64,000 nucleotides of DNA, taken from NCBI GenBank assembly GCA_007115705.1, contig QXEO01002088.1, forward strand, positions 53,197 to 117,196, read 5' to 3'. This DNA is from Dactylis glomerata (lineage: Eukaryota; Streptophyta; Magnoliopsida; Poales; Poaceae). Positions 22,901-33,129 of the stretch are shown here, piece by piece. The position numbers and the translations under genes are program-made. The stretch's first letter is position 1. Every line of letters begins with the position of its first letter. A model generated the notes under the pieces. That model saw only the letters and a list, made by a program, of their open reading frames with translations, was not told the DNA's origin and made no database searches.

Positions 22901-23090
22901 TGGATCCGCAACACGTCATATCTTCACTCACAAAAGTAACCTAAGCGGTACTCCCCACCGCCTGGCCCCGAGCGGAAGTTTTCAAGCGTCCGGATCATTT
23001 CCAGCGAATCGGGCGCATCCAAGTCGGGCGTAACTAATTCAAAAAAAATTTAAAAAATGTGAGACCTTCGTGTGGCGTCTACTTATGTCA
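19932..23090. repeat. About 680-bp tandem repeats inside the CACTA element
   Basis: The unit starting gggcgtaa(g/c)taattcaaaa begins at 19,932, 20,612 and 23,023; a third main copy resumes at about 22,394. Units share the segments around tatggcttttaggtcaaatgacctag and cgtttcgtcccacgaaagg. Each copy also gives a matching 110-125-residue minus-strand ORF (20,108-20,485; 20,790-21,122; 22,520-22,897), which I take as a by-product of the repeat. The array is interrupted by the LTR at 21,141-22,385. Confidence 0.85.
21141..22385 (-). mobile_element. Solo Copia-type LTR inside the CACTA element
   Basis: On the minus strand it starts TGACGGAAGC at 22,385 and ends ...CATCTCGTCA at 21,141, giving TGACG/CGTCA ends. 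A TATA-like catataaaa lies near 22,116, and near its end it has the G-run tract (cctagagggggg...aataggtg on plus) that matches the layout of the 3,926-5,082 LTR. No primer-binding site, gag or second LTR adjoins it. I see no clear 5-bp target duplication, and parts of both neighbouring repeat units are missing. Confidence 0.65.
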
Positions 23091-23126
23091 AGGTGGGGGG
23101 GAGGGGGGCTCTGATCAGTCCTAAGG

Positions 23127-23348
23127 ATGAAGCCGGTCTATCAACACATACGAAATCTGCTCAGGTGGTACAAGACGCATATAGAAAATAAGAACATGAA
23201 AGAATATTTTTTGACGGACGTTAGAGAGGAGCATCACTTCAAGAGATACTCGATAAATATTCAACTGGACGAATTGTTTCAGTTATTCAATCAGCGTGAC
23301 CTCGACAAATCTATCATCTCTTGCGGGGGGACAGGCCGAGTTTTTTGA
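23127..23348 (+). pseudogene. Possible CACTA-borne Ulp1-like ORF fragment
   Basis: A 73-residue frame with the segment LDELFQLFNQRDLDKSIISC, which resembles the stretch before the catalytic core in Ulp1/C48-like proteins carried by some plant CACTA and Mutator elements. No catalytic His-Asp-Cys set is visible in the fragment. Weak call, based only on resemblance. Confidence 0.3.
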
Positions 23349-23699
23349 CCTAAGGTGAACTTTTTGCGAAATTTGAAACACTTGTGGGCAACTAAACAAT
23401 TGTGTTTGTCGGGGAAAAAAAGTATGGTGCGGTGGACCAAATAATCCAAGCTATTTCCGACGTCTTGATATATATTTTCATGCATGTTGAAAGACTTGAT
23501 ATTTATGCTTGAAACTAGATGATAATGTATACTTCCTCCATTACTATGATAAAGGCATGATGAATTGTTTTTGATAGATAGAGTTTTGAGCTAGCAAGCC
23601 GAACATGGCAGCGATCTGATCGGACGGAGATGCAAAGGGGCGAGCTAACCATGGAGAGGCAAACGTCGCCAAGTATGCCATGAAAACCTTACATGGAGC

Positions 23700-23930
23700 A
23701 AACGTCGCTGACTATGCCGAGGGCTGAGCCTACGCCGACGGCCGCCCTCGGCACGCCAGGACCTCTACGCCGACGGTGGAGCTATGCCGAGGGCCCCTCT
23801 CGGCACAAGGATGCTACACCGACGGTAAAGCTACGCCGAGGGCCTGGCTGGCTCGCTGGACGGGGACGGCGCTACGCCGACGGCCGCGACATTTGGCCGT
23901 CGGCGTAGAGCCTGGCCGTCGGCCTTGTGT
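23700..23930. repeat. Right subterminal repeats of the CACTA element
   Basis: Motifs CTACGCCGA(C/G)GGC and CCTCGGCAC repeated in both orientations up to the right end, mirroring the left end. Confidence 0.8.
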
Positions 23931-23948
23931 GCCATTCCTGTAGTGTCT

Positions 23949-24321
23949 TTTCTTCTTGGTTGCTGTTTGTAATCTCCTATTTATAGTGGAAATTGCTTGC
24001 TTCAGAATCTACGCTCTGTAGAATCAACAACTAGATTTGATGTTTTCTCATCGAACTTTTGTATCAGCACAGCTATACCTCATTTGGTTAACACATGCAT
24101 GCATTCTTAATTATTGTCAGAGATGTAACATATATTACAAACTAGATAAAAAGTAACTCATTAAAAAAGGAGTGCGATTGAAAATGCATGTCATACTTGT
24201 AGACGTGCGTTGCACATGCAAACATTCTATTTTTATTAAAAACAGCAAAGTTGAATTTAAGTTCAGCACTATCACAATCGATAGGCAAGGAAAACACTAA
24301 CACTTATGAAAACAAACTAAC
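23949..24321. other. Unassigned AT-rich sequence
   Basis: Continuation of the sequence into which the CACTA element inserted. No gene seen. The fragment attaaaaa(t/c)agcaaagttgaattt occurs both here (about 24,235) and at 18,380, so the flanks share a small old repeat. Confidence 0.35.
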
Positions 24322-24323
24322 TA

Positions 24324-24477
24324 CTCCCTTCGTTTCAAAACATAAAATGTTTTAGCTTTATAAAGTAAATATATTTAAATATTTTTTAGTGTATAGATTA
24401 ACTCGAATATACACACTAAAACGTGTCTAGATATATTTATCTCATAAATCACAACTTATATTTTGAAACGGAGGAAG
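24324..24477. mobile_element. Stowaway MITE (Tc1/mariner type)
   Basis: 154 bp with inverted ends CTCCCTTCGTTTCAAAA / TTTTGAAACGGAGGAAG, flanked by TA at 24,322-24,323 and 24,478-24,479. The CTCCCTCCGTTTC-type end and TA duplication are diagnostic of Stowaway. It lies about 80 bp from the stop codon of the TFIIB-like gene, in its 3' flank. Confidence 0.92.
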
Positions 24478-24555
24478 TACTCTCTCTACTCGAATGCACC
24501 GACCTTGCCATGGCATGTGCTGAGTATTGCGTATGCGAAGAATCAAAACATCTGA

Positions 24556-25923
24556 CTAGCCAAATATCAGCTCGGCATGTGGGTTCAAGTCTTTGTAGTA
24601 CACTTCTCTGATGGTCACCTCGCCGACTCCGGTGGCCACCGCCACGTCACGGATGGATTTCTCGGCACCGGCGCGCTTGATCGCCATGTAGATGACGGCG
24701 GCGGCGATGGTATCAGGGTTGCGCCTGACGTCCAGGTTCTTCTCCAGCCTCAGCGCCGCCTCCATCGCCGCGTTCACCTCCTGCTTGCCCATCTCGAGCA
24801 GCAAGCCGAAGCGGCATATGTAGTCGCCCGCCCGCACAGTGGTGCTCATCATCCTCTGCCCCGCCGCATGCGCGCCGTCCTCCTCCCCGAGATGCTCCTT
24901 GATCTGCTTTACGAACCTCCCGATGTCCTTGGTCCCCGTCACCGCGCCGTCGCCCGTCACCAAGGCTAGCTCCTTGAACGACCGCGGCGTGCCCGCGGCG
25001 CGGCACGCGACGTGGAGGCAGGCCGCGTAGTGCGCGTCTCGGTTCCTGCACCTGCCGCCCTTGGGGAACACCTTGGCGTCCTCCAGCTTCCTGAAAATCT
25101 CCCTGGCGCGGTCCCTGATGGCCTCCGCGATCCCCAGCCGCTTCGCCATGTCGTCGATGGTGTGCTTGCCGGGTACCGCGCCGCGCATCTTCGGCATGGC
25201 ACCGCGTCGTGGATGGCCTTCAGCACCAACCGCGCCGCGCATCCTCGGTACTTCTGAGGAGCAGGCGCCCTCGGCTCCGTGTGAGTCGTCGTTGTCGCTG
25301 GCTTCGGGAGACTGCGCGTTGCTGGCTGAGGCAGGGTAAGCGATCGTCGTGGCGTCGGGTTGGACCGAGCCGCGCATCTTCGGCATGGCGCCGCGTCGTG
25401 GATGGCCTTCAGCGCCGAGCATCCTCGGTAATTCTGAGGAGCAGGCGCCCTTTGCTCCGTGCGTGTCGTCGCTGTCGCTGGCTTCGGTAGACTTCGTGTT
25501 GCTTGCTGGGGCAGGGTAAGCGATCGTCGTCTCGTCAATTTGAACCGCGCCGCGCATCATAGGCATGGCGCTGCCGCGTGAGTTACCACCAGCACCGATC
25601 GCGCCGCGCATCCTCGGTACTACTGAGGAGCAGGCACCCTCTGGTGCGTGCGTCTCCTTCTCGAGTGCTTCGGGCGACTGCGCGTTGGTTGCCGGGGCTT
25701 TGTAGGCGACGGTGGTGGCGCCGCCGACGTGGCCGCGGCCGTCAATGCCCCCAACGTCGTTGAGGAAGGTGCGCCACTCAGAGGAGGACTCGTCGACGTA
25801 GCGCTTGTCGAGCACCCGCCCGCACCGGGCGCAGACTGTGTCGCCGGAGGCCTGGTCGTAGAACATGGCGACCACGCGGTGGCAGTCCGGACAGTAGCGC
25901 ATGCCGTCCGCGGCGTCGCACAT
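24556..25923 (-). CDS. TFIIB: TFIIB-like general transcription factor with expanded repeat linker
   Basis: 455 residues from ATG at 25,923, the first in-frame ATG after an upstream TGA. TFIIB recruits RNA polymerase II to the TBP-promoter complex in the nucleus. Seen (numbering from this start): zinc ribbon with Cys 11, 14, 31, 34 in CPDCHRVVAMFYDQASGDTV..C; a B-reader-like DESSSEWRTF at about 45-54; then two cyclin-like repeats at about 255-350 and 365-450. Canonical TFIIB is a little over 300 residues. The extra length lies in the linker, which holds three tandem repeats of about 60 residues (about 70-250), each running from TTxAYxAxAxN to MPKMRG(A/S)V. The gene has no intron, unlike most plant TFIIB genes, which suggests a retroposed or divergent paralogue. 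The frame is intact. Confidence 0.9.
   Translation of the reverse strand: MCDAADGMRYCPDCHRVVAMFYDQASGDTVCARCGRVLDKRYVDESSSEWRTFLNDVGGIDGRGHVGGATTVAYKAPATNAQSPEALEKETHAPEGACSSVVPRMRGAIGAGGNSRGSAMPMMRGAVQIDETTIAYPAPASNTKSTEASDSDDTHGAKGACSSELPRMLGAEGHPRRGAMPKMRGSVQPDATTIAYPASASNAQSPEASDNDDSHGAEGACSSEVPRMRGAVGAEGHPRRGAMPKMRGAVPGKHTIDDMAKRLGIAEAIRDRAREIFRKLEDAKVFPKGGRCRNRDAHYAACLHVACRAAGTPRSFKELALVTGDGAVTGTKDIGRFVKQIKEHLGEEDGAHAAGQRMMSTTVRAGDYICRFGLLLEMGKQEVNAAMEAALRLEKNLDVRRNPDTIAAAVIYMAIKRAGAEKSIRDVAVATGVGEVTIREVYYKDLNPHAELIFG
25174..25716 (-). repeat. Three tandem about 180-bp coding repeats in the TFIIB-like gene
   Basis: Each unit encodes TT(V/I)AY-P-A(T/S)NxxSxEA, an acidic-His stretch (DDTHGAKGACSS type), then PRM-GA and MP-MRG-V. 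The two downstream units are closest in sequence; the first has diverged most. All keep the reading frame. Confidence 0.9.
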
Positions 25924-25954
25924 CGCTGGTGCTTTTGGTGGCGAATTGCTGGTG

Positions 25955-25993
25955 CTAGAAGCTTCGAATTCGATCAAGCGCTCTCCTATTCAT
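25955..25993 (-). CDS. Upstream ORF in the TFIIB-like leader
   Basis: ATG at 25,993 opens a 12-codon frame ending TAG at 25,957-25,955, 31 nt before the main ATG. It would be met first by a scanning ribosome if the leader includes it. Function inferred only from position. Confidence 0.4.
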   Translation of the reverse strand: MNRRALDRIRSF

Positions 25994-26495
25994 GAGTTCT
26001 TGATTTTTGGATCTTGGCAGACATCGATCTAGGGCTCCTTTTATTGAGGCAGAAGTAGGTCGAGGGCACGACTCGAATTCCTCCACCGCCACCGTTCCGG
26101 ATCCGAGTATATATGGATCGTCGCCGCCACGTATGCAATCTTTGGAAAGTTTCTGTGTCCAATTACGAGTAGAATCTGCGTGTAATTCGCCCGTGTTAAT
26201 TACTTGAGATCCACGAGATCGCCTTCCCTTCGCTGAGCCTGAGATAGCGAAAGCGCGTCCATCAATTCATATTTTTCCTTATCGAAAAAAAAAACCAAAC
26301 TCGTCACCGCCATTAGCTCTGCTTGACATCCACGCTGCCCTCTCCGACTCTGCCTCCACCTCGGCGACCTCTCACTCGATACCCGGGAATATAAGCCTAG
26401 CGACGCCCTGCAATTCCGACGCGCTCTCTCGCTGAACCCTAGCTCCTCCCCTTCCCCCTTAGAAAATCTTGTCTCAATTCTGTAACCATCGCACC
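25994..26495. promoter_or_regulatory. Shared upstream region of a divergent gene pair
   Basis: About 500 bp between the TFIIB-like leader (minus) and the next gene (plus). TATA-like TATATAT near 26,107 could serve the minus-strand gene. TATAAG at 26,390-26,395 precedes the plus-strand start by about 100 nt, and GAACCCTAGC near 26,435 is a common plant leader motif. A bidirectional promoter is inferred, not shown. Confidence 0.45.
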
Positions 26496-27517
26496 ATGCC
26501 CTCTCTCATGGCGCATGGATCGTCCCGGATGCTCAACAAGATCCGTCGTGAGCTCGAGCGCCGCAGGAAGGCCATCACCGTCGCCAAGGGGGCAGTCGTG
26601 AAGAAGTCCGCTGCCGCACTGCCGCCGCCGCGCCAGATCCCATCCGTGTCAGGCGCCGGCACCGCGACCCTGAAGCTCGCCACCGCCGCCACAAAGGTGT
26701 CCACACCGACGACGCACCCAAAAGCAGGAGCGGAGACAGAGTACATCAAGAAGCCCTCGTCCACAAGGATTCAACCAAGCTCCTTCTCGACGGGCATGAT
26801 CGTGAAGGTGCGCGGGCCGGCCAAGACCCTGCGGACGGGGCAGCGTCTCTTCATTTTTTTTTCCGATAAAGGGCATTTATTACTTATAATAAGCAAATAC
26901 ACCCGGCCTCTGCATAACACGATGCACACAGCCGTCCAAAAGTTCAAGGTTCAAAATGAAGGCAAAATACATATCGTTGCGAGCAATTGTAAATCGCCTA
27001 AGAAGCTGTAGGAGGACCAATCCTAAGATTATGCGACCACCCATGTGAGGAAAAAATATCCCTCGCCGTAGCCTCCAGTCGTGTACAGACCTCCGTAAAC
27101 AGGTCTCTGTTCTCCAGCCGCTGAAGAGGTGACCATAAACGGAACGTAGCGGTACATCTGTAAATAACCTGCAAAGGAGAACAAATTTTATTATCAAAAA
27201 CTTTGTCATTTCTGCATAGCCAAAGCGACCAGATAACGGCTATCGCTCCCACCCTAATTAGCGTTCTAAACCTGAGATCGATACCATGAAGCCAGTTTCC
27301 AAAAACATTGGCAACATTAGTCGGAGGGTACAGGCTAGAAGCAGCTTGGATGATTGACCATATAGATCTGGCAAAGCGGCATTGGAAAAAAAAGTGTTTG
27401 ATAGTCTCGTCTTACTGACAGAACCTTAAAGTGAAGTACCACGGCAACTACCCTCGTCCCGGAGTGGTGCGGATCGCCATGGACCAGGTGAAGACCATGC
27501 CCCCGCCCACCAAGTGA
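26496..27517 (+). pseudogene. Unrecognised plant gene split by a LINE fragment
   Basis: Frame from ATG at 26,496: a basic N-terminal region (MLNKIRRELERRRKA), an Ala/Pro/Thr-rich linker, then MIVKVRGPAKTLRTGQRL up to about 26,850. There a T-run and LINE 3' sequence begin. After the LINE piece a coherent C-terminal end follows at about 27,428-27,517: KVKYHGNYPRPGVVRIAMDQVK and stop. The two parts look like one protein, with a leader, a TATA-like site and 3' flank with AATGAAAT signals near 27,648. I do not recognise the family. If the LINE lies in an exon the gene is dead; if in an intron (ctgacag at 27,420 could be an acceptor) it may still be spliced. Confidence 0.6.
26854..27424 (-). mobile_element. 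LINE 3' fragment inserted in the gene
   Basis: Starts with tttttttttccgataaagggc (poly-A tail on the minus strand) and matches 15,335-15,900 of the larger LINE throughout, including the cctctgcata and acctccgtaaacaggtct segments. It contains only the 3' end and part of the zf-RVT region. CGTCT occurs at both borders (26,844 and 27,408), but no unambiguous target duplication is seen. Confidence 0.85.
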
Positions 27518-27847
27518 TCAAGTGGCGCCACCCAGCCAACCACCGTCGACAGTCATCGTAGCAAAGCTTATGTATGTATACCCAGTCAAGGATGTATATT
27601 ATCATTCTAATGTAACCCTCCAAGTCCGGGATCATGGACTTCTCTTAATGAAATTCCCATATCAATGAAAGATCGTCTCCTTAGAATTTATTTTTGTTCC
27701 TTCTGCTCTTTCCTGATGATAGTATCAAAACCATATGGACTTACTGAGGAATCGTCGGTCAAGAAGTTCTATCTACCTGCATTCTCTGAGCACCACTGCC
27801 CTTCAATAGGCCAGTGAACAAGCTAACTACTAGCAATATGTATCGTC
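27518..27847. other. 3' flank of the split gene
   Basis: Probable 3' UTR to about 27,660 (aatgaaattcccatatcaatgaaag), then sequence in which I recognise nothing. Confidence 0.45.
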
Positions 27848-28636
27848 CACTGGTGGAAAAAATGTCATTGGTTCCGGTTTGTAAGGCCCATTTGTCCCGG
27901 TTGGAGCAATCAGGATTAACAAAGCGGGACTAAAGGCTACTCCCGGTTGTTTACAAACTGGGACTAATGGGCCTCCACGTGGCTCGGGTCATGTGCTGCG
28001 GCTGGAGAACCTTTGATCCCGGTTCGTAACACAAACCGGGACTAAAGGTCCCTTCGGAATAAAATTTATATTTTCTTTTTCGGAATTTCTCTATTTTCTT
28101 TATTTCTCTATTTTTCGTTATTTCTCTAATATCTAATCACCTTTATTCTCATGTTAAATTAGATACTTATGGCTCTCACTCTATTCTCATGTCAAATTAC
28201 ATACTTGTGGTCCTCACTTCCCGGTCGGTCACCCATCATCACACTGCTCCACCCTTTGCACACTTAACTTCTCTATTTTTTCCATAGTAGCTTCTAAGAC
28301 TGTGTTCGCGACTTCTTGATAATGGTATGCTACCAATTCTATTAATATATACACTTTGGTAACATATAATATTAATTTTTTTAAAATTCAAAATAAATTC
28401 ACAAAATAAGCAACAATGATTAAGTAATAATAAGCATGAATGAATTCCAAATATTTTTTATGCATAATTTAATTATTAATTATTAATAATTAAAATATTC
28501 AAAAAAGGACAAAAAACTTGAAAAATCCAAAATTCAAAAATTAATAGACTTGTTAACCAAACAAGAGGGAGTACATTTTTTCCATATATATATGCATACT
28601 CGCACACCACACCACACACACATCTAGCTAGTAGCC
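27848..28636 (+). mobile_element. Left end of a second CACTA element, interrupted
   Basis: CACTGGTGGAAAA at 27,848 is a CACTA-type terminus, followed by subterminal motifs CCGGTTTGTAAGGCCC, CCCGGTTGTTTACAAACTGGGACTAA and CCGGGACTAAAGGTCCC as in grass CACTA elements. No matching right end occurs before the Gypsy LTR at 28,637, nor later in the window. Confidence 0.7.
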
Positions 28637-30177
28637 TGATACGTCTCAAACGTATCTATAATTTTTGATGCTCCATGCTTGTTTTTACACCATTTGCTTA
28701 GTGTTTCATTACACTTCGTGGCATTTTTATGCATTTTCCGGAACTAACCTATTAACGAGATGCCACAATGCCAGTTCCCTGCTTTCTGCTGTTTTTTGTG
28801 TTTCAAAAAAGTTACACAGGAAATATTCTCGGAATTGGACGAAACAAAGCCGAACATCCAGAAATTTACCGAAGCTTCCAGAGAACCGAAGAGGAGACTG
28901 AGAGGGGCCACAGGGCGGCCACACCACCAGGGGGCGGGGCCTGCCCCTGGCCCGCGCCCACCTATGGTGAAGGCCCCCTGGTCCACTTCTGACGCTGCCC
29001 CTTCGCCTATAAAGTCCCCCCGGCGGAAAAAACCTAAACACCCGATCACTTTTCCAGAAACATATCGCAATCCGCCGCCGTTGTCGACCCGAGATCGGGA
29101 GGGTCCAGAAGCACTTCCCGGCACCCTGCCGGAGAGGGGAATCGCCACCGGAGGTCTTCTTCATCGCCATGATTGTGTCCGGCGCGATGAGTGAGTAGTC
29201 TACCTTGGACTATGGGCCATAGCAGTAGCTAGATGGTTGTCTTCTCCACCATGTGCTTCATGTTTAGATCTCGTGAGCTGCCTTACATGATCGAGATCAC
29301 CGTTATGTAATTTTACATGTTGTGTTTGTTGAAATCCGATGAATATTGGTGGTATGATTGAGTTGATGTGCTGAATATTATCTTATGTTATCTCTATGTT
29401 GTTTATGATCTTGCATGCTCTCCGTTGTTAGTAGCTATCTTGGCCGAGTAGATATTAGTGACTCCAAGAGGAGGTATTTATGCTCGATAGTTGGGTTCAT
29501 GCCTCTATTTAATCCGGGGGAGTGACAGAAACCTCTAAGGTTGTAGATGTGTTGTTGCCACTAGGGGGAAAACAATATTCATATGTCCAAGGGCATATGC
29601 TTTGTTTACATTAGACACTTTGCTTAATGCAGTTATCTATTGTTTGCAACTTAATACATGTGGAGTTCTCGGATTGATTCGCCACAAGTGGATTATTAGT
29701 CATAGATGCAGTTGGATGGCGGTCTATGTATCTTGTTGTAATGCCCAGAGTAAATCTCATAGTGATCCTCTCGACATATGCACGTTGTCTTTATTCTATC
29801 AATTGCCCAACTATAATTTGTTTACCCAGCATGTGTTATTTTATCTTATGGAGAGACACCACTAGTGAACTATGGACCCCGGTCCTATTTCCTTTATATT
29901 GCTATCACATGTTTACTTTACTCGCACTATTTACTTTACTCGCATACTACTATTGTTTTCCACTCGATACGCTCATTCCTTTGTTTACAGCAAACCGATG
30001 AGATTGACAACCTCATCGTAAGTTGGGAGCAAAGTATTTGGTTGTGTTGTGTGCAGGTTCCGCGTTGCAGCTGGCAAAGCAAAGCACTGGACGAGGCGCC
30101 CTATAAATTATCCGGAGCTATCGCGAAGCTAGCAAGCATCACCTTCTGGAGTATTGGCTTTTTCCTACTGGATTGAC
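28637..30177 (+). mobile_element. 5' LTR of the second Athila/Sabrina-like Gypsy element
   Basis: Starts TGATACGTCTCAAACG; its last bases (TTGAC then A) are split by the Copia insertion, with the final base at about 38,873. It is homologous to both arms of the inverted pair and is the most complete of the three LTRs (about 1.54 kb). It is followed, after the Copia, by leader and primer-binding site. Confidence 0.85.
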
Positions 30178-31902
30178 TGTTGGAATTATGCCCTAGAGGC
30201 AATAATAAAGATGTTATTATTATAATTCTTGTTCATGATAATGTTTATATTCCATGCTAGAATTGTATTAAGCGGAAACTTTAATACTTGTGTGGTTTAT
30301 GAACAACGCCGTGTCCCTAGTACGCCTCTATGGACTAGCTCATTGATTAATGATGGTTAAGGTTTCCTAACCATAGACATGAGTTGTCAATTAATAATGA
30401 GGTCATATCATTAGGAGAATGATATGATGGACAGACCCAAATAAAGCAGAGCAATTAGATCGTGTCTTCGTGTTCATCTTTGCGAAGCTTTTCTTATGTC
30501 ATGTATTGTATTTCTTAGACCATGAGATAATACAACTCCCTGGTATCGGAAGAAAGCTTTGAGGTCATCAAACGTCATCCTATGTGAGGGTGATAATAAA
30601 GGTGTCTCTCAGGTGATCGGAAAGTACTTGTTGGGTTGTATGTATCGAGATGGAATTTGTCCCTCCCAAGTCGGAGAGATATACTTCGGGCCCACTCGGT
30701 AATCGATATCAATACCGCTTGCAAGCATGTGGTTAAGGAGTTAATCACGAAGTGATATCGGATTACGGAATGAGTAAAGTACTTGCTGTGAACGAGATTG
30801 AACTAGGTATGGCGATACCGACGATCGAATCTCGGGCAAGTAAAATATCGTGTGACGAAGGGAATACATATACGGGATTAATTGAATCCTGACATCGTGG
30901 TTCATCCGATATGATCATCGATGAATATGTGGGAGTCAATATGGGTTTCCAGATCCCGCTGTGGATTATTGATAGAAGATCATGTCTGCATATTCTTGAA
31001 CCCGTAGGGTCACACACTTAACGTGCATCGACGCTAGGATAGAATGGATAATTGGTTTATGAGTTTTAGTTCGGAGTCTCGGATGAGATCCAGGACATCA
31101 CGAGAGGTTTCGGAATGGTCCGGAGAATAAGATTCATATAAAGGAAAGCAGTTTTTGGATTCCGGAAAAGTTTCGGAGTTTATCGGTATTGTACCGGAAG
31201 GTTCTAGAAGGTTCCGGAGTGAGACCAACGTGGGCCCACTTGTCGGAGGCCTACGTGGGCCTAAGCGGAAGTGTCCTGGCCACTTTGGGCCAGGCGCACC
31301 AAGCCCCTAAAGCCCAGCCGGCCAGCCCAAAGGGGAAACCCTAGGGGAACATTCTAGAGGGAAGGGGGAAGACTTGCCCCCCACTCCACCCCTTGGCCGC
31401 CGGCCCTAGGGCTTGGAGGAGGGGCCAAGCTGGCCGGCCAGCCCCCCATATAAGGGGGGGCAGGGGCGCAGCCTCCCCCCAACCCAACCCTAGCCGCCGG
31501 CTGAACTGCTGCCCTCCACCTCTCTCTCTCGCGACTGTGCGTAGGCGAAGCCCTGCCGCAGAAACTCTCCACCATAAGCACCACGCCATCGTGCTGCCGA
31601 TCCAATCTATCTCTCCACCATACTTGCTGGACCAAGGAAGGAGGAGACGTCGCTGCACCGTACGTGTGCAACTCTCGGAGGCGCCGCCACTTGCGGCGTA
31701 GGATCGGATCGGATCGCGAGGAGGAGACGACGAGTACGACTACGTCAACCACGTTCTATTGAACGTTTCCGCTGTGCGATATTTTCAAGGGTATGAAGAT
31801 CTCATCTACCTCTCTCGTTGATTACATCTCCTAGATTAGATCTTGGCTTTCTTGTTCGCTCCGTAGGAAATTTTTTGATTTACTATGCTACGAAACCCTT
31901 CA
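30178..31902 (+). mobile_element. 5' LTR of the Angela/BARE Copia
   Basis: TGTTGGAATT...CCCTTCA. A TATA box (catataagg) lies at about 31,448-31,454. The R/U5 and leader region is CT-rich. Confidence 0.93.
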
Positions 31903-31903
31903 G

Positions 31904-31915
31904 TGGTATCAGAGC
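31904..31915 (+). other. Primer-binding site of the Angela/BARE Copia
   Basis: TGGTATCAGAGC, complementary to initiator tRNA-Met, one base after the LTR. The 1.2 kb from here to 33,129 is untranslated leader, long as in BARE elements, where packaging and dimerisation signals are expected; I do not identify them. Confidence 0.9.
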
Positions 31916-33129
31916 TAGATCTATGCGTAGATGTGTTTCACGAGTAGAACGCAACATGCTGGTTGTGGGCGTTGATGTTTTCTGTTGCAAACTTCTTGTT
32001 GTGTATTTCTTATGGCGCGGTATAGTGAGATCGAAGCGGTCCAGGCCAACTTTACGCGACCGCGTTCGCGAGACCGACTCCGCGCTTGACGTGTGGCTTG
32101 TTCCACACATGCGGCCGGTGGATGCCAGTTTCTCTCACTATAGTAGTCATGGGACTTACATCGGATGTTAGCAACTATAATATCACCGTTGTGGCTTTTC
32201 GTAGGTAAGAATCGTTCTTAACTTGCTACTCCCATAAGCCACGTAAAACATGCAACAACAAAGTAGAGGCGTCTAACTTGTTTTTGCAGGGAGTGTTTTG
32301 TGATATGGTATGGCCCAAGACATGATGTGTATGAATTGAGATGTATGCAATGATCATGTTTTGTAATCTTTCACGACTTGCATGTCGATGAGTTCACAAC
32401 CGGCAGGAGCCATATGGTTGTCTTTATAATTGTGTATGACCTGCGTGTCAACTTCTTATACGCCATGTAATAGCTTTACTTTATCGCTAAGTAGTTAGCA
32501 ATAGTTGTAGTTGCCATTCGTGGTGGAGGCAATCATGGTGGAGTGATGGAGATCATGCCGGCGCGCACAAGATGGAGATCATGGCGCGGAGATTGGCTAT
32601 ACCATGTCACATAAAATTATATGCATGTGATGTTTATCCTTTTATGTATCTTATTATGCTTAGATCGCGACGGTAGCATTATAAGATGATTCCTCACTAA
32701 AAGATCAAGATAAAATTGTGTTCTCCCCTCGTATGCGCCGTTGCGAAAGTTCGTCGTTTTCAAGCACCTCGTGATGATCGGGTGCTATAAACTCTACGTT
32801 CACATACAACGGGTGCAAGCCAGTTTTACACACGCGGAAATACTTGGGTTTGACTTGACGAGCCTAGCATGTACAGACATGGCCTCGGAACACACGAACT
32901 GAAAGGTTAAACATGAGTCATATGAATGATATGATCGACACTTAGTTGTCCACCATTGAAACCACATCTCTTCTCGTGAAGATCGGATTAGGTGTGGTGA
33001 ATTTGGATCGTGTTCACTGAACAACTTGAGGGATGTTGAATTTAGTGGGAGTTCATCTAGTAATTTGATTAAGTTGAACTAGTTATCATGAACATAGTCT
33101 AAAATTGTACTTGCAATGTTGTAGATCAA

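Larger units (their letters stand above)
18688..23945 (+). mobile_element. CACTA (En/Spm) DNA transposon
   Basis: Left end CACTACAGGAATGG at 18,688 and right end CCATTCCTGTAGTG to 23,945 are inverted terminal repeats. The flanking trinucleotide TCT (18,685-18,687 and 23,946-23,948) is the 3-bp target duplication expected of CACTA elements. Length is about 5.26 kb. It lacks a recognisable TNP2-type transposase, so it is non-autonomous. Orientation is arbitrary. Confidence 0.92.

Noticed and set aside
24577..25995. Several plus-strand ORFs opposite the TFIIB-like gene
   Set aside because: Shadows of a GC-rich coding sequence with high third-position GC.
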